A stretch of DNA of 64,000 nt from DATBLE01 sp036555585 (lineage in GTDB: Bacteria > Actinomycetota > Thermoleophilia > Gaiellales > Gaiellaceae). This document shows, piece after piece, positions 24,544 through 33,115 of the stretch (position 1 is the first letter of the stretch; each line of letters starts with the position of its first letter). The notes beneath the pieces were generated by a model that was given only the letters and a program-made list of their open reading frames with translations, made no database searches and was not told the DNA's origin. The stretch lies in NCBI GenBank assembly GCA_036555585.1, contig DATBLE010000056.1, forward strand, positions 35,986 through 99,985. Reading direction: 5' to 3'. Position numbers and translations under genes: made by a program.

Positions 24544-25020
24544 GTGGAGAGCGGCCCGCGGCCTGCCGGCGACGCCAACTACAGCTCCGGGGACGACTAC
24601 GTCGTCGAGTTCCTCGGCTACCGCTTCAACTTCAACGGCGCCGACTTCGAGCAGCGGGTCACCGGCGCCGCGGTCAAGCTCGGCCTCGTCGAGGCGAACG
24701 AGCTCGACGAGGAGGAGACCGCCGACCTGGTCGAGCTCGCCGCCGAGGGCCGGATCGAGGAGCCGCGCAGCCAGCTCGGCCGTTATCTCGTCCGCCACTG
24801 GGAGCGGATCTCGCTGGTCGGCGGCGAGTCGCTCGTCTACTGGCTGCGCAAGCTGATCTTCCGGGGCGCGTGGCTCGACCACCGCGTCAAGGAGGGGCTG
24901 CTCGAGGTCGTCTGGGACGACGACAACTCCGAGTTCGGCTACCGCGACCCGCGCGGCTCCCGTGCGCTGCTGGAACTGGCGCCGGTGCCCAGCTGGCACG
25001 AGCTGCAATACCGCCCCTGA
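24544..25020 (+). CDS. 158-residue hypothetical protein
   Basis: A soluble acidic protein beginning around DDYVVEFLGYRFNFNGADFE and ending PVPSWHELQYRP. It contains aromatic-rich segments (SLVYWLRKLIFRGAWLDHRV). The leaderless promoter and good codon use argue that it is real. I do not recognise the family; it stands alone between recJ-side and ruv-side operons transcribed the other way. Confidence 0.65.
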   Translation: MESGPRPAGDANYSSGDDYVVEFLGYRFNFNGADFEQRVTGAAVKLGLVEANELDEEETADLVELAAEGRIEEPRSQLGRYLVRHWERISLVGGESLVYWLRKLIFRGAWLDHRVKEGLLEVVWDDDNSEFGYRDPRGSRALLELAPVPSWHELQYRP

Positions 25021-25045
25021 GGGCCAGGCTGAGCCTGACCCTCGA

Positions 25046-25363
25046 TCACGCGCCCCGCACCGAGAAGCCCAGCTGCGTGCGCTCCTCCGCCGCCGCGCCG
25101 AGCTCGATCCGCTTGATCGAGCCGATCGGGACGATCACCTCGGTCGGCACGTCGTCGGCGGCATGTGGACGGATCGTCACGAATCCGTAACCGGGCTCCG
25201 GCGACAGTGACTCAAGCGTGTAGCGCACGCCGTCGGCAAGCTCGACCTCGACGTACGCCTGCTCGACGCCTTTGTCCTCGGCGAACTCCTCGATCTGCCG
25301 GTGGATGCGGCTGACGAGGTCGTCGAGCGGGCCCGCGAATCCGGGAACCCAGAGGTCGGGCAC
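25046..25363 (-). CDS. 105-residue protein at the end of the ruv operon
   Basis: The product reads LDDLVSRIHRQIEEFAEDKG, then VEVELADGVRYTLESL and VPTEVIVPIGSIKRIELG: a helix followed by a small beta domain. Its GTG overlaps the ruvB stop by one base, so it is made from the ruvCAB message. No family recognised. Co-translation suggests a role linked to Holliday-junction processing, but this is inference. Confidence 0.7.
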   Translation of the reverse strand: MPDLWVPGFAGPLDDLVSRIHRQIEEFAEDKGVEQAYVEVELADGVRYTLESLSPEPGYGFVTIRPHAADDVPTEVIVPIGSIKRIELGAAAEERTQLGFSVRGA

Positions 25364-26385
25364 TAGAACAAACTATCGGCCCGGGCGGCCTGGTCGGCGG
25401 CGACGTGCGCGAGCCCGAGGTCGGTCACGATCCGGCCCCGCGGCGTGCGCTGGATGAACCCCAGCTGGAGCAGGTACGGCTCGTAGACGTCCTCGATCGT
25501 GTCGGGCTCCTCGCCCAGCGAGACGGCCAGCGTCGAGAGGCCGACAGGGCCGCCTGCGAACTTGTGCACGATCGACTCGAGCAGCTCTCGGTCGGTGCGC
25601 TCGAGACCTTCCTCGTCGACCTCGAGCAGCTCCAGCGCCTCCCACGCGATCCCCACCGTGATCTCCCCGGCGTGACGCACCTCGGCGACGTCGCGGACGC
25701 GCCGGAGGATCCGGTTGGCCACGCGGGGAGTGCCGCGCGAGCGCCGGGCGATCTCGCCGGCCGCCTCGTCGGAGATGCCCACCCCCACGATCCCGGCGCT
25801 GCGCCGCACGATCGTCGCCAGCTCCTGCGGCTCGTAGTACGCGAGCCGGAAGGTCATCCCGAAGCGATCTCGGAGCGGCGTGGTCAGCAGGCCGGTGCGC
25901 GTGGTGGCGCCGACGAGCGTGAAGGGCGGCAGGTCGAGCGTGAGCGTGCGCGCCGCCGGCCCCTGGCCGACGACGATGTCGAGCCGGAAGTCCTCCAGCG
26001 CCGGGTAGAGGATCTCCTCGACCGCCGGGTTCAAACGGTGGATCTCGTCGATGAAGAGCACGTCACGGGTCTCGAGCGAGGTGAGGATGGCGGCGAGGTC
26101 GCCCTTGCGCTCCACCGCCGGGCCGGCGACCGTCCGCAGTCCGACGCCCAGCTCTTCCCGGACGATGTGGGCGAGGCTGGTCTTCCCGAGGCCGGGCGGT
26201 CCGACCAGCAGGACGTGGTCGAGCGCTTCGTGGCGCGACGCCGCAGCGGCCAGCGCCACCTCGAGCTGCTCCTTGACCCGCTCCTGCCCCACGAACTCGT
26301 CGAGCCGGCGAGGCCGGAGCGAGCGGTCGAAGTCGTCCTCGCCGGCGTCCTGAAGGACGCCGGCTAGAAGCTGGCTCTCCGTCAT
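25363..26385 (-). CDS. ruvB: Holliday junction helicase motor RuvB
   Basis: A 340-residue AAA+ motor. FVGQERVKEQLEVAL, Walker A VGPPGLGKTSLAHI, Walker B VLFIDEIHRLNP and sensor GATTRTGLLTTPLRDRFG are all present, and the C-terminal winged helix ends PRGRIVTDLGLAHV. It pumps DNA through RuvA tetramers. ATGA overlap with ruvA. Confidence 0.97.
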   Translation of the reverse strand: MTESQLLAGVLQDAGEDDFDRSLRPRRLDEFVGQERVKEQLEVALAAAASRHEALDHVLLVGPPGLGKTSLAHIVREELGVGLRTVAGPAVERKGDLAAILTSLETRDVLFIDEIHRLNPAVEEILYPALEDFRLDIVVGQGPAARTLTLDLPPFTLVGATTRTGLLTTPLRDRFGMTFRLAYYEPQELATIVRRSAGIVGVGISDEAAGEIARRSRGTPRVANRILRRVRDVAEVRHAGEITVGIAWEALELLEVDEEGLERTDRELLESIVHKFAGGPVGLSTLAVSLGEEPDTIEDVYEPYLLQLGFIQRTPRGRIVTDLGLAHVAADQAARADSLF

Positions 26386-26948
26386 GCCGCCCTCTTCAAC
26401 ACCTCGCGCACGCGTTCCTCCGCCGGCAGCTCCGGATCGACGTCGGCGAGCGCACGTTCGGAGTCGGCCAGCGTGAACCCGAGCTCCATGAGAGCTTCGC
26501 GAGCGACGAGATGCGAATCGCCCCCTCTAGCCTCCGGCGCGTCAGCGGCGGAGGCGACCTTCTCCTTCAGCTCGAGCACGACCCGCTGCGCGGTCTTCTT
26601 GCCGATTCCCGGGATCGCCTCGAAGCGCGCCGTGTCCTCGAGCACGATCGCCCGCCGCAGGTCGGACGGCGACGAGCCCGAGACGATCGCGAGCGCCACC
26701 TTGGGGCCGATCCCCGACACGGAGAGCAGCTGCTCGAACAGCTCGCGCTCGGCGGCGTCGGCGAAGCCGTAGAGCTGCAGCGCGTCCTCGCGGACGTGCG
26801 TGTGGATCTCCAGCGACAGCTCGCCCTGACCTTCGGCGCGTCGGAGCGCGCTCGGCGTCGCCGCGACCAGGTACCCGACGCCGTTCACGTCGAGGACCAG
26901 ACCGTCGGGACGTCGTGCGACGAGCGTCCCGCGCAGCCGGGCGATCAC
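26382..26948 (-). CDS. ruvA: Holliday junction-binding protein RuvA
   Basis: A 188-residue protein: N-terminal OB domain (MIARLRGTLVARRPDGLVLD), two helix-hairpin-helix motifs (LLSVSGIGPKVALAIVSG, FEAIPGIGKKTAQRVVLEL) and a C-terminal RuvB-binding domain after a short linker (AREALMELGFTLADSERAL). The GTG start overlaps the ruvC stop (GTGA). Confidence 0.97.
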   Translation of the reverse strand: MIARLRGTLVARRPDGLVLDVNGVGYLVAATPSALRRAEGQGELSLEIHTHVREDALQLYGFADAAERELFEQLLSVSGIGPKVALAIVSGSSPSDLRRAIVLEDTARFEAIPGIGKKTAQRVVLELKEKVASAADAPEARGGDSHLVAREALMELGFTLADSERALADVDPELPAEERVREVLKRAA

Positions 26949-27436
26949 GAGGCGACCGCCTTCAGCAACGGCGGCGCGAGCGCGTGGCAGATGGCGACGG
27001 CGAGCGCATCCGAGGCGTGGTTCGAGGCCGGAGGCGAGCGCAGCGCGAGGATCGTCTGCACCATGCGGGCGACCTGGCCCTTCTCGGCCCGCCCGTAGCC
27101 GCACACCGCCTGCTTGACGCGGGCGGGCGCATATTCGGTGCACTCGACGCCGGCGAGCGCGGAGGCGACGAGCACGGCGCCCCGCGCCTGGCCGACAGAG
27201 AGCGCGGTGCGGGCGTCGGCGCCGACGAAGGACTCCTCGAGCGCGACGGCATCCGGGGCGTGCTGCTCCACCAGCTCCCGGACGCCCTCGAAGATCGTCT
27301 TCAGGCGGAGCTCCGGGCGCGCGCGAGCCTCCGTGCGCCAGCACCCGTGGACGAGGGCCCGGAGGCGCCCGTCTGATTCGTGGACGATCGCGTACCCGCA
27401 AGCAGCTGTGCCCGGATCGATGCCGAGGACCTTCAC
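26945..27436 (-). CDS. ruvC: Holliday junction resolvase RuvC
   Basis: A 163-residue nuclease with the four acidic residues in KVLGIDPGTAACGYAI, VALEESFVG and SNHASDALAVAIC. It is the first gene of the ruvC-ruvA-ruvB-105aa operon. The GTG start lies 6 nt behind TAACCT. Confidence 0.97.
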   Translation of the reverse strand: MKVLGIDPGTAACGYAIVHESDGRLRALVHGCWRTEARARPELRLKTIFEGVRELVEQHAPDAVALEESFVGADARTALSVGQARGAVLVASALAGVECTEYAPARVKQAVCGYGRAEKGQVARMVQTILALRSPPASNHASDALAVAICHALAPPLLKAVAS

Positions 27437-27442
27437 GCGGTG

Positions 27443-27448
27443 AGGTTA
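27443..27448 (-). promoter_or_regulatory. -10 box of a leaderless promoter (ruv operon)
   Basis: TAACCT on the minus strand ends 6 nt before the ruvC GTG. Confidence 0.5.
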
Positions 27449-27473
27449 CGGACCCGGCCGGACGTTCCTCTGC

Positions 27474-27500
27474 GTGGGGGAAACGGCCGGTTTCCCCCAC
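27474..27500. terminator. 11-bp stem-loop terminator
   Basis: GTGGGGGAAAC and GTTTCCCCCAC flank a 5-nt loop upstream of ruvC. It is one of two strong hairpins separating the yebC transcript from the ruv operon. Confidence 0.65.
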
Positions 27501-27544
27501 GAGCCCCCTTCCCTAAGCGACTCGGACCTCAGTGGCCGCAGCAT

Positions 27545-27571
27545 GCGGCGCCCGCACATGTCGGGCGCCGC
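27545..27571. terminator. 10-bp stem-loop terminator
   Basis: GCGGCGCCCG and CGGGCGCCGC enclose a 7-nt loop. It is positioned to end transcription coming from yebC. Confidence 0.65.
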
Positions 27572-27575
27572 GACG

Positions 27576-27785
27576 TTAATCCCTAGTCGTCGGCGAATCG
27601 TCTCGCGTCATCCACGCTCGGATGACGCGATATGACGCGACTGCCAGGAGCGCGGCGCACAGGAGGTACCAGCCCTCGGCGAGAGACGACGCCCGGTACA
27701 GCGCAACAGGTCCCTCTGACGAGATGCCACTCGCTCTTGCTTCCAGCGAAGCCGAAAACCGTCTTTGGTGCTTCCTCTCGGTCAA
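27576..27785 (-). CDS. Possible 69-residue single-pass membrane protein
   Basis: The frame directly downstream of yebC carries one hydrophobic helix (GWYLLCAALLAVASYRVIRA) and a charged tail ending at the terminator. A TTG start and no ribosome binding site weaken the call. Confidence 0.3.
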   Translation of the reverse strand: MTERKHQRRFSASLEARASGISSEGPVALYRASSLAEGWYLLCAALLAVASYRVIRAWMTRDDSPTTRD

Positions 27786-27793
27786 CGAGCCAT

Positions 27794-28549
27794 CTAGACG
27801 GCGACAGCCTCCAGCACGTGCTCGGGGATGTCGAAGTTCGCGTACACGTCCTGGACGTCGTCGTTCTCCTCCAGGCCGTCGATCAGCCGCAGCACCTTGC
27901 GGGCGACCGCCTCGTCCTCAATCTCGACCGTCGTCTTCGGGAGCATCGTCACCTCGGCGTCGCTGACTGCGATCCCGGCCGCTTCGAGCGCCCCGCGGAC
28001 GGCGTGCAGATCCTCCGGGGCGCACGTCACCTCGAAGCTCGAGCCCTCCTCGCCGACGTCCTCGGCGCCGGCGTCGGCCGCGGCCAGCGTCAGCTCGTCC
28101 TCGTCGGTCGAGTCGCGGTCGACCAGGACGACGCCCTTGCGCTCGAACAGCCACGCGACGGCACCCGACTCGGCCAGATTGCCGTCGTGCCGCGCGAAGA
28201 CGTGCCGCACCTCGCCCGCCGTGCGGTTGCGGTTGTCCGTGAGCACGTCGACGTAGACGGCGACACCTCCGGGGCCGTACCCCTCGTAGGAGATGTGCTC
28301 GTAGGCGGCCGCGTCGGCACCCGTGCCGCTGCCGCGGGCGATCGCCCGCTCGATGTTGTCCTTCGGCATCGAGGCGGCGCGCGCCTTCTCGATCGCGTTC
28401 TGGAGGGCGAGGTTCGCGGCCGGGTCGGGCCCGCCGTCCTTCGCGGCGACGATCAGCGCACGCGTCAGCTTCGTGAACAGCTGCCCGCGCTTGGCGTCGG
28501 CCGCGCCCTTCTTGTGCTTGATCGACGACCACTTGCTGTGCCCGGACAT
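27794..28549 (-). CDS. yebC: YebC/PmpR-family protein
   Basis: A 251-residue member: MSGHSKWSSIKHKKGAADAK, then GPDPAANLALQNAIEKARAA, then the acidic NDDVQDVYANFDIP end. YebC proteins were long annotated as transcription regulators and also act on ribosomes stalled at proline stretches. It is often next to ruvC, as here. Confidence 0.95.
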   Translation of the reverse strand: MSGHSKWSSIKHKKGAADAKRGQLFTKLTRALIVAAKDGGPDPAANLALQNAIEKARAASMPKDNIERAIARGSGTGADAAAYEHISYEGYGPGGVAVYVDVLTDNRNRTAGEVRHVFARHDGNLAESGAVAWLFERKGVVLVDRDSTDEDELTLAAADAGAEDVGEEGSSFEVTCAPEDLHAVRGALEAAGIAVSDAEVTMLPKTTVEIEDEAVARKVLRLIDGLEENDDVQDVYANFDIPEHVLEAVAV

Positions 28550-28557
28550 CGCAGCGG

Positions 28558-28563
28558 ATTGTA
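28558..28563 (-). promoter_or_regulatory. -10 box of a leaderless promoter (yebC)
   Basis: TACAAT on the minus strand ends 8 nt before the ATG at 28549. Confidence 0.5.
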
Positions 28564-28570
28564 CGGGCCG

Positions 28571-29824
28571 TCATTCCAGCCGGTCCGCGAGATCGGGGCG
28601 GCAGCCGTGCGCCGCCCAGCCGGCCGCCGTCCCGTCGTAGATCGCGTCGCGGATGGCCGGGTCGGCCCCGAGCTCGAGCAGGAGGTCGACCGTCGCCTCC
28701 TGCCCCGCCTGCGCGGCGAGGTGGAGGGGCGGGACGCCCTCGCCGTGGTCGGGCCCGCCGAAGGTGCCGCGGCCGTTCGGGTCGGCGCCGAGCTCGACCA
28801 GGCGCCGGACCGCGGCCACGCGGCCGTTCGTCGCCGCCCACGCGAGCGGCGTGCCACGGTACGGGTCCGCCTGGACGTCTGCGCCGAGCTGTACGAGCCG
28901 GTCGATCGCCTCGACGCGGTCGGCCTTGGCCGCCCAGACGAGCGCCTCGTCCAGGATCTCCTGCGGGTCGTCGGACGGCTGCCAGGCTGGGAAGCCGCCG
29001 TGCGGACGGTAGAACGCGCGGTGCGCGCCGGCGGCCGGCGTCCCGACGAGCTCGTCGATCAGGTCCACCCGGCCGAGCCCGGCGGCGACGCGCAGGTTCC
29101 GCGGCGCGAGCCCGAGCAGGTCGACCACCTCCCGGTGCCCCCAGAAGAGCGCACAGACCAGCGGCGTGCCGCCGTCGCCGCGGGCGGACAGGTCGGTGCG
29201 CGCTCCGACGGGGAGCAGCAGCTCCGCCAGCGGACGGTCGTTCCCGTAGCCGGCCTGGTGGAGCTTCGTCCAGCCGTAGTCGTTGCCGCGGTTGACGTCC
29301 GCCCCGCGGTCGATCAGCAGCGTCACGCTCTCCAGGTCGCCCGCCATCCCGAGCAGGTCGTTGCCGTTCGTGCCGCGCATGCGGACGAGCTCGGGATGCT
29401 CGTCGAGCAGCCCGGCGAGCCGGTCGCGGTCGCCGTCCTCGACCGCCCTGTAGGCGAGCATGAACGGCGTCGGCGGCTCCTCGCCGCTCGCGAGCGCGGT
29501 GACGTGGCGCGTGAGCGCCGTCCAGCTCGGGTAGCCGTGCCGATGGGCGAGATCCCGGCGTGCCGACGCGAGCGGGACATCGTTGACCGTGGCGATGCCC
29601 TCCGCCCGGCCCTCGTAGTACTCGAGATCGGTGCGGAACGGCTGCTCGGCGAGCTCGTGCACGAGCGCGGGCCAGCTCGAATAGCCCTGCTCACGGGCGA
29701 GCACGAGCTGCGCGCTCGCCAGCCTGACGCGCAGGTCGCCGAGGCGTCGGAGCGCGTCGGCGTCGCCGGCCTTCGCCTGCTTCACCAGCTCCTTCGCCTG
29801 CGTACGAAGCTGTTCGAGGTTCAT
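28571..29824 (-). CDS. Ankyrin-repeat protein
   Basis: A 417-residue cytosolic protein. The first about 100 residues are helical (LRTQAKELVKQAKAGDADAL). From about 140 there are ankyrin repeats such as LVELGADPNGRGTFGG, GVPPLHLAAQAGQEATVDLL and LLIDRGADVNRGNDYGWTKL. It is presumably a protein-interaction module; the partner is unknown. The ATG is preceded by GGGAGGAGG. Confidence 0.9.
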   Translation of the reverse strand: MNLEQLRTQAKELVKQAKAGDADALRRLGDLRVRLASAQLVLAREQGYSSWPALVHELAEQPFRTDLEYYEGRAEGIATVNDVPLASARRDLAHRHGYPSWTALTRHVTALASGEEPPTPFMLAYRAVEDGDRDRLAGLLDEHPELVRMRGTNGNDLLGMAGDLESVTLLIDRGADVNRGNDYGWTKLHQAGYGNDRPLAELLLPVGARTDLSARGDGGTPLVCALFWGHREVVDLLGLAPRNLRVAAGLGRVDLIDELVGTPAAGAHRAFYRPHGGFPAWQPSDDPQEILDEALVWAAKADRVEAIDRLVQLGADVQADPYRGTPLAWAATNGRVAAVRRLVELGADPNGRGTFGGPDHGEGVPPLHLAAQAGQEATVDLLLELGADPAIRDAIYDGTAAGWAAHGCRPDLADRLE

Positions 29825-29961
29825 CTCGACCTCCTCCCTTGCGAGGCCCGTGTCCGCGGCGGGCGGGAAAGAGATCGATTCGCTGTTGCGGTCGTGCCTG
29901 GAGGTGGGCTCAGCCCTTCCCGCGGACCGGGTGCGCCCTCGCGCGCGGGTCCGATCCTAGC

Positions 29962-30843
29962 TCAGACGGTCTCGGCGGCGTCCGCGTCGCGCCGCCAGAG
30001 CACCATGCCGACGAGCGCGAGGAAGACGCCGAGGCAGAGGAAGGCCACCGGGCCCGCCCACGACGTCGGTGCGCGCGGCGTGTCGCTCGCGAGCCCGAAC
30101 GTCTCGCCGATCGAGTAGTGGCCGGTCGCGAGCACGAGCCCGACCGTGCCGATCACCGCGTAGCTCGAGCGCCGGATCCCGGCCCCTACCGCCATGAACA
30201 GCAGGCCGACGACGATGATCAGCGCCCACTGGAAGTCGGACGAGTGCCACCAGTACAGCAGCGCCCCGCCGATCGTCAGCCCGGCGACCACGTGCACCCA
30301 GAACCCGTACGGCCGCGTGTCTCCGCCGTCGTTCCCGAGCCCCATCACGAACAGGAAGAGACCGACGAAGAGCGTCACCCAGGCGCTCCAGTTCCCTCCG
30401 CTGGAGACCACGTCGGTGACGAAGTACCAGCCCAGCCCGGCCAGGACGAGGGAGAAGAGCGGGAACTTGAAGATGCCCATGTCGATCGCGGCCGCCGCAA
30501 GCACGAGCAGGACGAGGAAGAGGTTTCCGACGTGGAAGCCATGGAGCGGACGGTCGTCGGACAGCCACCCGAACCAGGAGAAGAATGCGCCGACCATCAC
30601 GGCGAAGAGCCCGAGGCCGACGAAGCCGAACAGCCCGGCGACCACCCGCCGGCCACGGCCCAGGAACGCGAAGGCGAAGACCTCCGCGACGATCCAGAAG
30701 AGCACCGACCAGCCGGCGAACGCGCCCTGGCCGTGGTCGTCCGAGATCACCGAGAGCCAGGCGATCGCCGCGACCAGCGCCGTCAGCGCGCCGGTGTACG
30801 CCAAGAAGGACCCGGTCATCCAGGCCGCGCGGTTCACCACCAC
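29962..30843 (-). CDS. Polytopic membrane protein, unknown
   Basis: A 293-residue protein with about nine hydrophobic helices and short loops (GSFLAYTGALTALVAAIAWL, then VLFWIVAEVFAFAFLGRG, and so on). No motif identifies a substrate. A GTG start is assumed. It is divergent from the AIR-synthase-like gene. Confidence 0.75.
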   Translation of the reverse strand: MVVNRAAWMTGSFLAYTGALTALVAAIAWLSVISDDHGQGAFAGWSVLFWIVAEVFAFAFLGRGRRVVAGLFGFVGLGLFAVMVGAFFSWFGWLSDDRPLHGFHVGNLFLVLLVLAAAAIDMGIFKFPLFSLVLAGLGWYFVTDVVSSGGNWSAWVTLFVGLFLFVMGLGNDGGDTRPYGFWVHVVAGLTIGGALLYWWHSSDFQWALIIVVGLLFMAVGAGIRRSSYAVIGTVGLVLATGHYSIGETFGLASDTPRAPTSWAGPVAFLCLGVFLALVGMVLWRRDADAAETV

Positions 30844-30896
30844 GCGATGATCATGAGCCGGTCTCCGGACGGAATCGACCGCCCGGCCGGCCGTTC

Positions 30897-30902
30897 TAAG
30901 CT
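30897..30902 (+). promoter_or_regulatory. -10 box of a leaderless promoter (AIR-synthase-like gene)
   Basis: TAAGCT ends 6 nt before the GTG at 30909. Confidence 0.45.
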
Positions 30903-30908
30903 AGACCG

Positions 30909-31952
30909 GTGGAAGAGAAAGGCGCCGTTCTCCCGCTCGGCAAGCTGCCGGGCGAGCTACTGGGCCGACTGATCGCCGAGTACGCGACGAGAGACCCGAC
31001 GGTCGTCGTCGGACCCGGGATCGGGGGCGATGCGGCTGCGATCGCCCTGGATGGGACGACGCTCGTCGTCAAGTCGGATCCGATCACCTTCGCGAGCGAG
31101 AGCCCGGCACAGTACCTCGTCGACGTCAACGCCAACGATCTCGCCTGCCTCGGCGCCACGCCTCGCTGGATGATGGTCACGGCGCTCCTGCCGGCGGGAT
31201 CGACCGAGGACGAGGTGGAAGCGCACTTTCGTGAACTTCGCGACGCATGCGTAGAGCGAGGCGTCTCGCTCGTCGGCGGCCACACCGAGATCACGTCGGC
31301 GGTCACCCGACCGATCCTCGTCGGCGTCCTGATCGGCGAGGCCCGCAGGGGCGCGCTCCTGCGTCCGGGCGGCGGCCGCCCCGGCGACGTCCTCCTGCTG
31401 ACAAAGGCGATCGCGATCGAGGGAACCGCTCTCGTCGCACGCGAGCTCCGCGACCGGCTCGGCGCCGCCGTCGATCCCGAGGTCGTCGAGCGCGCGGCAG
31501 GCCTCCTCGCCGATCCGGGCATCTCGGTCGTCGCCGAGGCGATGGCCGTCCTGGACGCCGGCGGCGTGACCGCGCTGCACGACCCAACCGAAGGCGGCCT
31601 GGCGACGGGCGTGCGCGAGCTCGCGCTCGCCGCCGGTTGCGGCGCGACGGTGGATCGCGACGCCGTGCCGGTGTTGCCCGAGACGTCGGCGATCGCCGGC
31701 GCGCTCGACCTCGATCCGCTCGGGATGCTCGCCTCGGGCAGCTTGCTGGTCGTCGCCGACGCAGTATCGGTCGACGGCCTCGTCGCTGCCTGCGACGCAA
31801 TCGGTGTTCGGTTGACCCCGATCGGCGAGCTGACCGGCCGACCAGGCCGGTTCACCCTTCGGCTCGGAGACGGGGAACGAGAGCTGCCCAGCTACGAGAG
31901 CGACGAGGTTGCCCGCTCGCTGGGCGGCAACACCGCCCCGTCAGGCGAGTAG
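30909..31952 (+). CDS. AIR synthase-related protein (HypE/ThiL superfamily)
   Basis: A 347-residue ATP-grasping fold of the PurM superfamily: VVVGPGIGGDAAAIALDG, VDVNANDLACLGATPRWMMV, GGHTEITSAVTRPILVGVLI and ALHDPTEGGLATGVRELALA are the expected motifs. It looks most like HypE. True hydrogenase HypE ends in a Cys that becomes a thiocyanate; this protein ends NTAPSGE with no Cys and no hyp genes are near, so the reaction is unknown. It converges with the hydrolase gene, overlapping by 12 nt. Confidence 0.85.
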   Translation: MEEKGAVLPLGKLPGELLGRLIAEYATRDPTVVVGPGIGGDAAAIALDGTTLVVKSDPITFASESPAQYLVDVNANDLACLGATPRWMMVTALLPAGSTEDEVEAHFRELRDACVERGVSLVGGHTEITSAVTRPILVGVLIGEARRGALLRPGGGRPGDVLLLTKAIAIEGTALVARELRDRLGAAVDPEVVERAAGLLADPGISVVAEAMAVLDAGGVTALHDPTEGGLATGVRELALAAGCGATVDRDAVPVLPETSAIAGALDLDPLGMLASGSLLVVADAVSVDGLVAACDAIGVRLTPIGELTGRPGRFTLRLGDGERELPSYESDEVARSLGGNTAPSGE

Positions 31953-32789
31953 GAAGGTTCTCACCTCGTCGCGGAAGCGGTCACGCGCCTCGACGAAGAC
32001 GAAGTGCCCGCAGCCGGGCAGCACCACCGTCGTCTGCCCCGGAATCGTGGCGAAGTCCGTCGCGCAGATCGGGCCGGTGATGAAGTCCTCGTGCCCTGTG
32101 ATCACCAGGGTCGGCGCCGCGATCTTCGGCAGGTCCGGCCGCAGGTCGAAGGTCCAGAAGATCTCGTTGTTGAAGAGCAGGAGCGCGTCGGCGACGGGCA
32201 CCTCGCCGCGCAGGGTCTCCAGGTAGGCCTGCTCGGCGTCGCCGTACCGCGCGAAGTAGAAAGGGAACTCGCGAAGCGCGAGCGCCCCGAGCTCCTCGTC
32301 CGACGCGAACCTCCCCGCCTGCTCGTCCTCGAGCGCGGCGCGCGCGTCCGCGTACCAGTGCTCACTCTCCTTCGCGGCCATGCCCGCCTCCATCGCGGCC
32401 TGCTGCTCCTCGGCGAAGCGGGCGAGCGTGCTCGCGAGCACGAGCCGTTCGACGCGGTCGGGATGCTCGGCCGCATACGCGGCGGCGACCACGCCCCCGT
32501 GCGAGTGCCCGAGCAGGAGCATCCGCTCCAGGCCGAGCTGCGTGCGCAGCTCCTCGAGATCCGCGACGTAGTCGGCGGTCTGGTAGGCGCGCGCGTCGCC
32601 GGGCCGGTCGGACCCTTCGCTGCCGCGGGGGTTCAGCATGACCAGCGTGAAGGCGTCCCCGAGCCCGGCCAGGTCGCCGAAGTAACGCGACGAGAAGCCG
32701 GGGCCGCCGGGGTGGCAGACCAGCGTCGGGCCGCTGCCCTCGCGCCGGTAGGACAGCCTCCGGCCGTCGGCCGTGCGAAACGTCTTCAC
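31941..32789 (-). CDS. Alpha/beta hydrolase (proline iminopeptidase-like)
   Basis: A 282-residue hydrolase. The oxyanion motif CHPGGPGFSSRYF, the MLNPRGSEGSDRP segment, the nucleophile elbow LLGHSHGGVVAAAYA (Ser about 97), an acid in ITGHEDFI and the His in GCGHFVFVE complete the triad. The HGGPG-like motif (HPGGPG) suggests an aminopeptidase/iminopeptidase relative, but substrates vary widely. Confidence 0.88.
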   Translation of the reverse strand: MKTFRTADGRRLSYRREGSGPTLVCHPGGPGFSSRYFGDLAGLGDAFTLVMLNPRGSEGSDRPGDARAYQTADYVADLEELRTQLGLERMLLLGHSHGGVVAAAYAAEHPDRVERLVLASTLARFAEEQQAAMEAGMAAKESEHWYADARAALEDEQAGRFASDEELGALALREFPFYFARYGDAEQAYLETLRGEVPVADALLLFNNEIFWTFDLRPDLPKIAAPTLVITGHEDFITGPICATDFATIPGQTTVVLPGCGHFVFVEARDRFRDEVRTFLLA

Positions 32790-32796
32790 GGGAGCG

Positions 32797-32802
32797 ACCC
32801 TA
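32797..32802 (-). promoter_or_regulatory. -10 box of a leaderless promoter (hydrolase)
   Basis: TAGGGT on the minus strand ends 7 nt before the GTG at 32789; the weakest match of the series. Confidence 0.35.
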
Positions 32803-33115
32803 GACGATCGCCGGCCGTCGCCCCAGGCCGTCTGCTCGGCCGTTCGGGACCAAGAGTTCGCCGAGCCGGTTGCGCTTTCGTCCACCCGGCCGACCGACCT
32901 TCCGCTTCCGCGTACTGCCGCCCGGCTGGGCTTCGACCTAATCGCGCTCCGTGCTCGGCGCAAGCGGAAACCTAGAGGCTTCGGACCTGTCCCGCAAGGG
33001 ACCGGCCGACAGATTTTCGCGCAATTTGCGGCCCGCACGATTCGAGTCGAAATCCGTCCCTCTCCGCTCTATACTCCCGCCCGTTTCGTCGTTATCCGAG
33101 GAAGGGGTTACTGCA
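32803..33115. other. Intergenic region with possible promoter
   Basis: No gene is seen here. A TATACT at 33070-33075 is a plausible -10 for the following membrane protein, leaving a leader of about 35 nt that includes its GAGGAAGGGG ribosome binding site. Confidence 0.4.

Noticed and set aside
27632..30118. 828-residue plus-strand open frame
   Set aside because: Antisense to yebC and the ankyrin gene; no recognisable protein features.
30909..31952. Hydrogenase maturation protein HypE
   Set aside because: Superfamily motifs fit, but the C-terminal Cys required for HypE chemistry is missing and no hydrogenase or hyp genes are nearby.
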